From contig JFHF01000023.1 of the NCBI GenBank assembly GCA_000648925.1, positions 1 through 64,000 of the forward strand: DNA of 64,000 nt. The letters run 5' to 3'. Source of the stretch: Caballeronia jiangsuensis (GTDB lineage Bacteria > Pseudomonadota > Gammaproteobacteria > Burkholderiales > Burkholderiaceae). This document shows positions 27,960-36,378 of this stretch, piece by piece (position 1 is the stretch's first letter; each line of letters begins with the position of its first letter). The notes below the pieces were generated by a model that saw nothing but the letters and a program-made list of their open reading frames with translations, was not told the DNA's origin and ran no database searches. Position numbers and translations under genes: made by a program.

Positions 27960-29334
27960 AAGCCCGATCCGGCAGGCAAGCGATGACATCCGCGTGGTGA
28001 TCGTCGAGGACGACGAGAACGTGCGCCTCGGCGTCGAACAGGCGGTGGCGCTCGCGGGCTTTCCGGTGGAATCGCACGCGTCGGCGGCGAGTGCGCTGGC
28101 AGCGGCTGTGCCCGGCTCGCCCGTCGTGTTCGTTTCCGACCTGCGGATGCCGGGCATGGACGGCATGCAACTGCTTCAGCACGTGCTCGCCGTCGATGCG
28201 CAGATTCCCGTGGTGCTCATCAGCGGCCATGCGGACATTTCGACGGCCGTCGGCGCGATGCGCGTCGGCGCCTACGATTTCATCGAGAAACCGTTTTCGT
28301 CGGAGCACATTGCCGGATGCGTCGCGCGGGCCGTCGAGAAGCGCCGGCTCACGCTGGAGGTCGAAGGCCTGCGCGCCGCGCTGCAAAACGGACGCGGCAT
28401 CGAGGCCCTCGTGCTCGGCAAGTCGCCCGCCATCGCGGATGTGCGCAAGAAGATTTTGCGGCTCGCGGATACATCGGTGTCGGTGCTCATCACGGGCGAG
28501 ACGGGCACCGGCAAGGAACTCATCGCGAGGGCGCTGCATGACTATGGCCGCAGGCGCGAGCATCACTTCGTCGCGCTCAATTGCGGCGGCCTGCCCGAGC
28601 AGCTTTTCGAGAGCGAGCTTTTCGGGCACGAGGCCGGTGCGTTCACCGGGGCGACGAAGAACCGCATCGGCAAGATCGAATGGAGCGACGGCGGCACGCT
28701 CTTTCTCGACGAGATCGAAACCATGCCGGTCGCGTTGCAGATCAAGCTGTTGCGCGTGTTGCAGGAGCGGCGCATCGAGCGGCTCGGCACGAATGAATCG
28801 ATTGCCGTCGATTGCCGCGTGGTTGCCGCGTCCAAGGCCGATCTCGCGCTGCTATCGTCCGAGGGACGCTTTCGCGCCGATCTGCTGTATCGGCTGAACG
28901 TCGCGCTGATCGATCTTCCGCCCTTGCGCGAGCGTCGCGAAGATGTGCCGCTGCTGTTCGAGCATTTCGTGCTCGCGGCGGCGCAGCGCTTCGGTCAGGA
29001 TGCGCCGATGGTCACGGCTGCGCAGGTGTCGGAGTTGACTGCGCATCAATGGCCGGGGAATGTGCGCGAGTTGCAGAACGTGGCTGATCGTTTTGTGCTG
29101 GGGCTTTCGGGCGATCAGTTGATTCCCTCCGATGACCGGCCTCGGGGCGGGGCGCCGCTCAACGAGCAACTCGCTTATATCGAGCGCGTGCTGATCGAGG
29201 ATATGCTGCGGCGGCACAATGGAAATGTCGGAGCGGCGAGCGAAGCGCTCGGTATGCCGCGTAAGACGCTTTATCACAAGCTGCGGCAGTTCAATATCTC
29301 GGCGCGGGATGTTCAGGCGGAGCGGGAGGATTGA
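27952..29334 (+). CDS. Sigma-54-dependent response regulator, DctD type
   Basis: 460 residues. Receiver domain with Asp63 in VSDLRMPGMD and Lys113; AAA+ domain with Walker A GETGTGKE (182-189), the sigma-54 contact loop GAFTGA (229-234) and GGTLFLDEIE; C-terminal Fis-type helix-turn-helix NVGAASEALGMPRKTLYHKL. The GTG at 27952 is supported by AGGAG and by the 8-base overlap with the kinase gene; the longer open frame upstream lies inside that gene. Expected to activate the promoter at 24503-24518. Confidence 0.93.
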   Translation: MTKSPIRQASDDIRVVIVEDDENVRLGVEQAVALAGFPVESHASAASALAAAVPGSPVVFVSDLRMPGMDGMQLLQHVLAVDAQIPVVLISGHADISTAVGAMRVGAYDFIEKPFSSEHIAGCVARAVEKRRLTLEVEGLRAALQNGRGIEALVLGKSPAIADVRKKILRLADTSVSVLITGETGTGKELIARALHDYGRRREHHFVALNCGGLPEQLFESELFGHEAGAFTGATKNRIGKIEWSDGGTLFLDEIETMPVALQIKLLRVLQERRIERLGTNESIAVDCRVVAASKADLALLSSEGRFRADLLYRLNVALIDLPPLRERREDVPLLFEHFVLAAAQRFGQDAPMVTAAQVSELTAHQWPGNVRELQNVADRFVLGLSGDQLIPSDDRPRGGAPLNEQLAYIERVLIEDMLRRHNGNVGAASEALGMPRKTLYHKLRQFNISARDVQAERED

Positions 29335-29396
29335 TTGATTGCTCTCGGGCTTTTATGGTTGCGCCGGATCCCGTTAGCGTGTCGGTCTATTGGCAC

Positions 29397-29465
29397 TGCC
29401 CCTGTGCGGGGCGGCAGTCACTTTCTTTGCTGCTGCAAAGAAAGTAACCAAAGAAACAGCTCGTT
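29397..29465. repeat. Hairpin repeat of a type scattered in Burkholderia-group genomes
   Basis: Contains a perfect 11-bp inverted repeat ACTTTCTTTGC-TGCT-GCAAAGAAAGT at 29420-29445, preceded by GGGGCGGCAG and followed by AACCAAAGAAACAGC. I recall close variants of this block between genes in Paraburkholderia and related genomes; its function is not known to me. Here it lies downstream of the dctD-type gene and may also act as a transcription terminator or mRNA stabiliser. Confidence 0.6.
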
Positions 29466-29519
29466 TAAGCCCGCGGTCACACGCACGTTAGCCATGCTTG
29501 CCAGCCGCCCGTGGCACTC

Positions 29520-29560
29520 GCCTTAAGAAGCTGTTGCCGAAATCAGGTTAAGGCTTCTTA
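29520..29560. terminator. Competing hairpins downstream of cheY
   Basis: GCCTTAA (29520-29526) can pair with TTAAGGC (29548-29554), and TAAGAAG (29524-29530) with CTTCTTA (29554-29560). The two foldings exclude each other. Position immediately 3' of the minus-strand cheY stop suggests a transcript end. Confidence 0.35.
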
Positions 29561-29570
29561 TGCTTGCTAT

Positions 29571-29981
29571 TCATCGATCGTTCGCAATCCCCCTCGTCTT
29601 GACCATCTTCTCAAGTATGCCGGTCAGCTTCTCGTCAAGCGTTGCGGCCGTGAACGGCTTGACCACGTAACCATTCGCGCCAGCCTGCGCCGCCGCAATA
29701 ACATTTTCCCGCTTGGCTTCAGCCGTGACCATCAGCACCGGCAGATGCGACAGACTCGCGTCAGCGCGGATCTGCTGGAGCATCGACAGGCCATCCAGAA
29801 CCGGCATGTTCCAATCGGAAATCACGAAATCGTAGCCACCGGTTCGCAGGCGCGCGAGCGCAGCCGCCCCGTCTTCCGCCTCATCGATGTTCACGTAGCC
29901 ACTTTCCCTCAGCAAATTGCGCACGATACGGCGCATCGTCGAAAAGTCGTCGACTACCAGAATCTTCATGTTTCGATCCAT
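29571..29981 (-). CDS. cheY: Chemotaxis response regulator CheY
   Basis: 136-residue single-domain receiver that carries the signal from CheA to the flagellar motor. Very close to the enteric CheY sequence: ILVVDDFSTMRRIVRNLL, phospho-acceptor Asp in FVISDWNMPVLDG, VLMVTAEAKRENVIAAAQAG and GYVVKPFTAATL with the switch Tyr and Lys. The full residue set for phosphorylation and FliM binding is present. AGGAG lies 8 bases before the ATG at 29981; a second ATG four codons on is possible. Last gene of the chemosensory series on the minus strand, 129 bases after cheA. Confidence 0.93.
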   Translation of the reverse strand: MDRNMKILVVDDFSTMRRIVRNLLRESGYVNIDEAEDGAAALARLRTGGYDFVISDWNMPVLDGLSMLQQIRADASLSHLPVLMVTAEAKRENVIAAAQAGANGYVVKPFTAATLDEKLTGILEKMVKTRGIANDR

Positions 29982-30110
29982 ATTTCTCGCTCCTTGCTCT
30001 CAATCGTTCGCGCTTCGCTGGTGAACCCAACGTCGTTGCGCGCATCACTCGACCATGCACTTGCGGCGACCAGGATCGATCAAATGTCCGCTCCCACGTC
30101 AGCTTCCGAT

Positions 30111-31886
30111 TCAATGAAGTGTTTTCGAATGGTTTTGCGATTCATGCTGCAAACGTGACATACGACTCAATGCAGCCACGTCGACGATCAGCGCGACACG
30201 GCCGTCGCCCAGGATGGTCGCGGCGGAAATGCCGTGCACCTTGCGGTAATTCGTTTCGAGGTTTTTCACGACCACCTGCTGCTGGCCGACGAGTTCGTCG
30301 ATCAGCATCGCGAAGCGGCGTCCTTCCGTCTGCATGATCGTGACGATGCCCTGCGTCGGCTCGGTGCGCGCGCCTTCGACATCGAACACGCGATGCAGCG
30401 CGACGAGCGGCAGATATTCGCCGCGCACACGTACGATGCGCTCGCCGTTCGCAACCGTGTAGATGTCTTCCGCGACCGGTTGCAGCGACTCCATCACGAA
30501 GTTCAGCGGCAGAATGAAGATCTCGTTACCGACTTTCACCGACACACCGTCGAGAATCGCGAGCGTGAGCGGCAACACGATCTTCGTCGTCGTGCCCGCG
30601 CCCTGGCGCGACATGATTTCGACGTGGCCGCCCATCGACTGGATGTTGCGCTTCACCACGTCCATGCCTACGCCACGGCCGGAAATATCGGTCACCTGCT
30701 CGGCGGTCGAGAAGCCCGGCACGAAGATGAGTTGACAGACCTCTTCGTCGCTCATCGATTCCGAAACCTGCATGCCCTGCTTCTGCGCCTTCGCGAGAAT
30801 CTTGTCGCGGCGCAGGCCCGCGCCGTCGTCGCTCACTTCGATCACGATGTTGCCGCCGTGATGCGCCGCCGACAGCACGAGCTGGCCGGTAGTCGACTTG
30901 CCCGCCGCGCGGCGCGCTTCCACGGTTTCGATGCCGTGATCGAGCGAGTTGCGCACGAGGTGCGTGAGCGGATCGATGATGCGCTCGATCAGACTCTTGT
31001 CGAGCTCGGTCGCCTGACCGAACGTGACGAGTTCCACTTCCTTGCCGAGCTTGCCGGCGATATCGCGCACGAGACGCGGGAAGCGGCTGAATACGTAGTC
31101 CATCGGCATCATGCGGATGGACATGACGGCCTCTTGCAGGTCGCGCGCATTGCGCTCCAACTGCGCCATGCCATTGAAAAGACGGTCGTGCAGAGCGGGA
31201 TCGAACGTGCTCGTGGTTTCCGCGAGCATCGCCTGCGTGATGACGAGTTCGCCCACCAGATTGATGAGCTGATCGACCTTCTCCACGCCGACGCGAATCG
31301 AGCTGCCCTCTACCGATGCGGCCGCCTGCCTTTCGCCAGCGCTTACCTGCACGTTCGTTGAATCGTTCCGATTGCTCACATGCGCTGCCGGTAGAGTCGG
31401 TTTGCCCAATGCCCGCTCGTTCTGCGCTCCTTCGACAGTCATCGAGTTCGCCTCGACGAAGGCCGGTTCGAACGCAGGCGCCGATTCCACTTGCCCAGCA
31501 CCACTTTTCAGTCGTTCGAGCTTCACGCGGATAGAGGCGGCGGCGGCCTCATCCGGCTCGGCACTCGCACGATACGCCGTGATCTGCCCCGAGAGCACGT
31601 CCTTGGTGGCGAGGAACGTGTCGATCATGTCGCGGTGTAGAACGAGCTCGTTGTTTCGTGCGCGATCGAGAAGCGATTCGAGAATGTGCGTCGTGTCGAT
31701 GAGCGAGGCGAATCCGAACGTGGCCGCACCGCCCTTGATCGAATGCGCTGCGCGGAATATCGCCGCGAGATCCTCGGGGTCGGGGTTCGCGATGTCGAGC
31801 GCAAGCAGCAGACGCTCCATCTGCGCGAGCAGTTCCTCCGCTTCCTCGAAAAAGCCTTGATAGAACTGGGTAATGTCGAGTGTCAT
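30111..31886 (-). CDS. cheA: Chemotaxis histidine kinase CheA, apparently without P2 domain
   Basis: 591 residues. P1 (HPt) with phospho-acceptor His48 in FRAAHSIKGGAATFGF; a 60-residue low-complexity linker (about 130-190) where the CheY/CheB-binding P2 domain is expected; P3 dimerisation (VDQLINLVGELVITQ, AVMSIRMMPM); P4 ATPase (LVRNSLDHGIE, DDGAGL, GRGVGMDVV); P5 CheW-like regulatory domain to the end. Starts 19 bases after the cheV stop, so the two are co-transcribed. No cheW gene lies in the cluster; CheV may provide the coupling function. Confidence 0.93.
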   Translation of the reverse strand: MTLDITQFYQGFFEEAEELLAQMERLLLALDIANPDPEDLAAIFRAAHSIKGGAATFGFASLIDTTHILESLLDRARNNELVLHRDMIDTFLATKDVLSGQITAYRASAEPDEAAAASIRVKLERLKSGAGQVESAPAFEPAFVEANSMTVEGAQNERALGKPTLPAAHVSNRNDSTNVQVSAGERQAAASVEGSSIRVGVEKVDQLINLVGELVITQAMLAETTSTFDPALHDRLFNGMAQLERNARDLQEAVMSIRMMPMDYVFSRFPRLVRDIAGKLGKEVELVTFGQATELDKSLIERIIDPLTHLVRNSLDHGIETVEARRAAGKSTTGQLVLSAAHHGGNIVIEVSDDGAGLRRDKILAKAQKQGMQVSESMSDEEVCQLIFVPGFSTAEQVTDISGRGVGMDVVKRNIQSMGGHVEIMSRQGAGTTTKIVLPLTLAILDGVSVKVGNEIFILPLNFVMESLQPVAEDIYTVANGERIVRVRGEYLPLVALHRVFDVEGARTEPTQGIVTIMQTEGRRFAMLIDELVGQQQVVVKNLETNYRKVHGISAATILGDGRVALIVDVAALSRMSRLQHESQNHSKTLH

Positions 31887-31905
31887 GATTAGCCTGCCTC
31901 GTCAA

Positions 31906-32871
31906 TCAGACGGCCTTTTCGATGAGGGCCTTTCGCATCACGGAGGCAAGCTCGCTCGGTGCGAACTTCGAGACATAGCCGTTCGCGCCGACTTTGTGCA
32001 CGTGTTGCTCGTTAGCGGAACCGGACAAGGACGAGTGGATCACCACCGGAATGTGGCGCAGCGACGCGGTGTCCTTGATGCGGCGAGTGAGCGTGAAACC
32101 GTCCATCTCGGGCATCTCCAGATCGGTCAAGACCATGGCGATGTGGTCGTCGACGCACGCGCCAGTGGCTTGCGCTTCGCGATCGAGTCGCTCCAGCATC
32201 TCCCACGCCTCTCGACCCGTTTTCGTCATCACGTACGGGACACCCATCGCGGCGAGACTCTGCTCAATCAGGCTGCGCGCGACGCCCGAGTCGTCCGCGG
32301 CAAGTACTTTCGCGCCTGGTTTCAATAGAAGCTGTCCGGTTTTCTCCGCACTGATTTCCTGGATGCGCGTCGGCAGCACGTCTCGCAAAATCTGTTCGAC
32401 GTCCAGCACCTTCGCGAGCTGCGAACCATCGATGTCTCCGTCCAGCCGTGCAAAGCTCGTGACCATGTTGCCGTGGGCGCTCGACTCGGCAGAGAGGATC
32501 CGATTCCACTCCAGCCTTACGATGTCGTCCACTTCTTCGACGGCAAAGCCCTGCGTCGTGCGGGCGAACTCGGTCACCAGCAGGATTTTCTTCGTGCCGC
32601 TCCTTGCTCGACATCCCATCACACGGGCGAGGTCGACCACGGGAATGATCTGGCCGCGAATATTCACCACACCGAGAATCTCCGGCTTCGCACCTGCCAC
32701 GCACGTGATCGTCGGCATTTCGACAATTTCACGCACCTTGAATACATTGATGCCGTAGCGATCGCGCTGCCCGGAGTCCTGCGCGTAGCCTACCTTGAAG
32801 AGCAGAAGCTCAAACATGTTGCTGCCCGCGAGCTGGACTCGCTGCTCGATATCGTCCTGTGCGTGGTTCAC
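31906..32871 (-). CDS. cheV: Chemotaxis coupling protein CheV
   Basis: 321 residues: a CheW-like coupling domain (RVQLAGSNMFELLLF, YGINVFKVREIVEMP, GVVNIRGQIIPVVDLA) followed by a receiver domain with Asp250 in MVLTDLEMPEMDG and a lysine near the end. It links receptors to CheA and tunes or buffers the phosphoryl signal. I choose the GTG at 32871 because AGGAG sits 9 bases upstream and CheV proteins begin shortly before QRVQL; the ATG at 32973 would add 34 residues and overlap the preceding gene. Confidence 0.9.
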   Translation of the reverse strand: MNHAQDDIEQRVQLAGSNMFELLLFKVGYAQDSGQRDRYGINVFKVREIVEMPTITCVAGAKPEILGVVNIRGQIIPVVDLARVMGCRARSGTKKILLVTEFARTTQGFAVEEVDDIVRLEWNRILSAESSAHGNMVTSFARLDGDIDGSQLAKVLDVEQILRDVLPTRIQEISAEKTGQLLLKPGAKVLAADDSGVARSLIEQSLAAMGVPYVMTKTGREAWEMLERLDREAQATGACVDDHIAMVLTDLEMPEMDGFTLTRRIKDTASLRHIPVVIHSSLSGSANEQHVHKVGANGYVSKFAPSELASVMRKALIEKAV

Positions 32872-32944
32872 GGCGTATGGCTCCTGGTTCGAATAACAGT
32901 GAAAGTTCTCTTCTTCTACGGTAACGGCATTTGGTTTATGAAGG

Positions 32945-34852
32945 TTACCTAACGAATTTGTGGGTAGATCCAACGCCGCAACAGGCGGAAATATCGAATC
33001 TCGTTAATGGATCGAGGCCGTCCTTTCCGTCGGCGGCAGTGGGCCTGCCAAAATGAAACCCCTGCATCACCTCGCAGCCCAACTGCCGAAGAACTTCGAC
33101 CTGCGTGGCCGTTTCCACGCCTTCGATGACGCACGCAAGGCTCAGACTTCGGCACAGATCAACGATACTGCGCACGATATCGCGCGCACCGACGTTCGTT
33201 TCGATCTCCGCGATGAAGCTGCGATCGACCTTGATCTTGTCCAGCGGTAATCGATGGATGCAGTTCAGGCTCGAAAACCCCGTTCCGAAATCATCGAGCG
33301 AGATGTGCGCGCCCAGCGCTTTAAGCGTTTCCAACGCCTCTTGCGCCTGCTCGAAATCGTGGATGACCGCCGTTTCCGTAACTTCAAACGTGAGGCGATC
33401 GGGTGCGACTCCACTTTTGCGAATCATGCCGATGAGGCGCTCAAGGGCGTCGGGCGACGCCAGATCGAGCGCAGAGAGATTGAAGGACACGCGGGCTTCG
33501 GCGGCACCGGCTCTCATGATTCTCAGTGCTTTTCCCAGCAGCACTTCGGTGAGCGTGTGAATCAGATGGCTGCGCTCGGCCACCGTGATGAAAAGAGAGG
33601 GCGGAACCGCGCCGAGAATGGGACTGTGCCACCGCGCCAAGGCCTCGAAGGAGATGATGCGTGCAGTCGTCACATCGACGATTGGCTGGAAATGGAGCGA
33701 CATTTCCACCTCAAGATCGGCGTGCCGCAAAGCCTGCTCGATCTCGCCGAACTTGCGAATCTGGCTCTCATGTTCGTGCGAGAAAATGGTAATGCCCCCG
33801 CGCCGATGAGTCTTCGCAAAATAGAGCGCATAGTCGGCATGCTCGAATAACTGATCGGGCGTCTCCCCTCCTTCGGGAAAGATCGCGAGACCGATCGAAC
33901 CGGACAGCGATATCGTGGCGCCGAGCCAGACGTAGGGTCTGCGAAGCGCTTCACAGATCATCGTGCCCAACCGCACAAGCTCCTGTACTTCTGTCAGATC
34001 GCGTATCAGAAGACCAAACTCGTCGCCGCCCAGGCGAGCCAGGGTGATGTGTGGTTTCGACAGCGCCAGCAAACGGCAGCCCGCTTCCTCAAGGACGCGA
34101 TCGCCCGCCGCGTGGCCGTAGAGATCGTTTATCTGTTTGAATCCGTCCAGGTCGATTACGCCGACGGCATATCTCAGCGGGCCGGCATTGTCGCGAGGCG
34201 CGAGCGCGTTGAGCTCGCCGAAAAAGCGTCGCCGATTGGGCAAGCCGGTCAGACTGTCGAGATTCGCCAGCCAGGAGTTCTCTTCACTGAGGCGCAACAG
34301 TTCGCCCTGGCGCGCTCGCAATGATCGCCGTGACTCGACCAGGCGAGCAAAATCACGGTAGTAGGTCAGCAGGATGACCACCATCGCAACCGCAACGAGC
34401 AACATGTTGGCCGCGATCGCCATCAGAACCACGTTACGCGTCAAAGCGAAAAACAACGAAAACGGCACGACCACGATAGCCGTCAACAATAGCGCTGCCG
34501 CTCGCGTGTGCATCAGACAAAAGACGCACCCGATGACGGTGATCGACATGTAGAACGCGACGTGGACGCGGGCGTAAGCGTCACCATAAGGATAGAGCGC
34601 GAGGCCCCAGGTCGTGAACAACGCCCCCAGCACGCCGATCAACACCAGCGTGGTGCGCATGCGTGCGGCAATCTGGGCATCCGTGAGCGTATGCCGACGC
34701 TTCTGCCGTCTTAGCCACGTCGCGAGCCGCATCAGACAGATTGCGCACAGCGTGATCGGAACGTCACGGGCTAACCAGGCCGGGGTAGTCCCGATATGCG
34801 TAATCGCCACCGCGACAGTGTTGATGATCAGAATGACGTGTAACAGCGGCAA
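32945..34852 (-). CDS. Membrane GGDEF-EAL cyclic-di-GMP enzyme
   Basis: 635 residues from a TTG start. Five or so membrane spans in residues 1-165 form an uncharacterised sensor. The GGDEF domain has an intact GGDEF (275-279) without an upstream RxxD inhibitory site; the EAL domain has EAL at 403-405 plus DDFGTGFSS and the EGVE motif, so both diguanylate cyclase and phosphodiesterase activities are possible. The start is doubtful: coding-like sequence in this frame continues upstream to about 34970 without ATG or GTG, while the ATG that overlaps the previous stop (34959) lies in a different frame. It sits between CheV and an HDOD-EAL protein. Confidence 0.85.
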   Translation of the reverse strand: MPLLHVILIINTVAVAITHIGTTPAWLARDVPITLCAICLMRLATWLRRQKRRHTLTDAQIAARMRTTLVLIGVLGALFTTWGLALYPYGDAYARVHVAFYMSITVIGCVFCLMHTRAAALLLTAIVVVPFSLFFALTRNVVLMAIAANMLLVAVAMVVILLTYYRDFARLVESRRSLRARQGELLRLSEENSWLANLDSLTGLPNRRRFFGELNALAPRDNAGPLRYAVGVIDLDGFKQINDLYGHAAGDRVLEEAGCRLLALSKPHITLARLGGDEFGLLIRDLTEVQELVRLGTMICEALRRPYVWLGATISLSGSIGLAIFPEGGETPDQLFEHADYALYFAKTHRRGGITIFSHEHESQIRKFGEIEQALRHADLEVEMSLHFQPIVDVTTARIISFEALARWHSPILGAVPPSLFITVAERSHLIHTLTEVLLGKALRIMRAGAAEARVSFNLSALDLASPDALERLIGMIRKSGVAPDRLTFEVTETAVIHDFEQAQEALETLKALGAHISLDDFGTGFSSLNCIHRLPLDKIKVDRSFIAEIETNVGARDIVRSIVDLCRSLSLACVIEGVETATQVEVLRQLGCEVMQGFHFGRPTAADGKDGLDPLTRFDISACCGVGSTHKFVR

Positions 34853-34955
34853 CTGCCTCGCGAATGCTTCGAACTGACAGCGCGAGAGTTCACACTGGAG
34901 TTCGAAGCACCGCTCAACGATAAAAGCCGTCGCAATAAAGGGATGTGCAATAAAT

Positions 34956-36278
34956 TCATGTCTGAATACCGATACTTGACCGGTGCTGGTCTGCTGTCCA
35001 ATGATCGATCCATCGCTCGGCGCTCATCTGCAGTTCGGCAAGCGTCGATCGGTCGAGCGATGGCCACCGCTCGATCGTTTGTCGGAGCACGTCCTCGTCC
35101 TGAATCTCGATTGCTTCGGCCGCAGCGAGCAGCGTACCGAGCGGACCGTCATGGCTTTCGATAGCGGCCTGTATCGAGGGATGAACATGCAGTTGTTCCA
35201 TCAGTTCGGAAAACGGCAACTCGAATATGACGTTCATCAGCGAGAGCATGCCGGTGAGCGAGGCCATGTCCGCGAAATCATCCGGCATCGTTTGATGCTC
35301 GGCGATGCGCTGCGCCATCAACTCCATGAATCTGGCACGGACGCCCACAAGCTGGACCATCGGACTGACGTCCAGCGCGATAGAAGGGTTGATGCCGTTC
35401 GCGTAGATCAGCAAATGAATCCATCGGGTCATGCGCGCGATGCCGACGACAAGGATGGCCTCGCGTACCGAGGTAATCTCGCGTCGCCGGTCTGCACAGC
35501 GGTTTGCATTGGCTAGCCGCAAGAGGTGCACCACGATGTCGGCATTGGCCTTCAGCGCTTCTTCGAGTTGCTTCGGATCGGGATCGGTCGATAGCACGCT
35601 TAGCAGCCGCAGAAGCGACGCCGGGCAGTGGTTGGCCTTGCGCTGACGCAGTACCTGCGCGCGCGCAAAGAAATAGCCCTGGAAGAGTTGGCAACCTGCG
35701 CGCGACGCGACATCGAAGTCGTCATGGGTTTCCACTTTTTCCGCGAGCACGGTCTTCCCTGCCCCGAGGAAATAGCCGACGAGGTTCGCGAACTGTCCGC
35801 GCGAGGTGCTCCGCATGTCGATCTTGACGATATCGATCGCCGCGAGCAGTTGCGGCGGAACGTGCAGTTCTGTCGATACGTCATCCAGTGCGAGCCGGTA
35901 GCCGGCCGCGTGCAGCGCGTGGCATCGTGCAATGACGGCACCATCGAATTCGATATCCTCGAGGATTTCGAGTACGAAGCGTTCGAACGGAATGGTCTCG
36001 ATTGCATCACTCATCAGAAAGCTCCGGCTGACGTTGACAAAGCCCGTGCGGTTTCGCAATACCTTCCCCACGCCGAAGTCTCCGAGTGCGCCGCACAGTA
36101 CATGTGCGGTCGCCCGGTCTGCATCGCCCACGGACGCGCTGTTCTCTGCGCTGTCGCGAAACAACAACTCGTAGGCGCTCAAGCTGCCGTCGCGCGTGAA
36201 GATCGGTTGTCGTCCAAGGTAGATTTCGGACCCTGCATATGCGTCGTCAGCACTGGTATCGAACACCATGTCTTGCAC
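34956..36278 (-). CDS. EAL-HDOD domain signalling protein
   Basis: 440 residues from a GTG with AGGAGGG 3-5 bases upstream. Residues 15-220 form a degenerate EAL domain: the signature is YELLF (ELL instead of EAL), with YRLALDDVS and VLAEKVET retained. Residues about 225-430 form an HDOD domain (LLRLLSVLSTDPDPKQLEEA, VVHLLRLANA, VGIARMTRWIHLLI). This YuxH/CdgJ-type architecture is linked to motility and cyclic-di-GMP signalling in other bacteria, usually through binding rather than catalysis. It follows the chemoreceptor by 100 bases and is probably in its operon. Confidence 0.9.
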   Translation of the reverse strand: MQDMVFDTSADDAYAGSEIYLGRQPIFTRDGSLSAYELLFRDSAENSASVGDADRATAHVLCGALGDFGVGKVLRNRTGFVNVSRSFLMSDAIETIPFERFVLEILEDIEFDGAVIARCHALHAAGYRLALDDVSTELHVPPQLLAAIDIVKIDMRSTSRGQFANLVGYFLGAGKTVLAEKVETHDDFDVASRAGCQLFQGYFFARAQVLRQRKANHCPASLLRLLSVLSTDPDPKQLEEALKANADIVVHLLRLANANRCADRRREITSVREAILVVGIARMTRWIHLLIYANGINPSIALDVSPMVQLVGVRARFMELMAQRIAEHQTMPDDFADMASLTGMLSLMNVIFELPFSELMEQLHVHPSIQAAIESHDGPLGTLLAAAEAIEIQDEDVLRQTIERWPSLDRSTLAELQMSAERWIDHWTADQHRSSIGIQT

Positions 36279-36378
36279 GGTCCCTCCTGCTTCAAACCCT
36301 ATAACCTGTTCACCTCAGACCGAGAGGCGGCACCAACTGCCGGGCCTCCCGTCATCGGTCGCCTTGAAATAATCCCGT

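Noticed and set aside
24669..28166. An open minus-strand frame of 1165 codons antisense to the 2HCT transporter and sensor kinase genes
   Set aside because: Its translation is an Arg/His/Asp-rich mirror of the plus-strand genes, without domains; the plus-strand products have full family motifs. High GC makes such long shadow frames common here.
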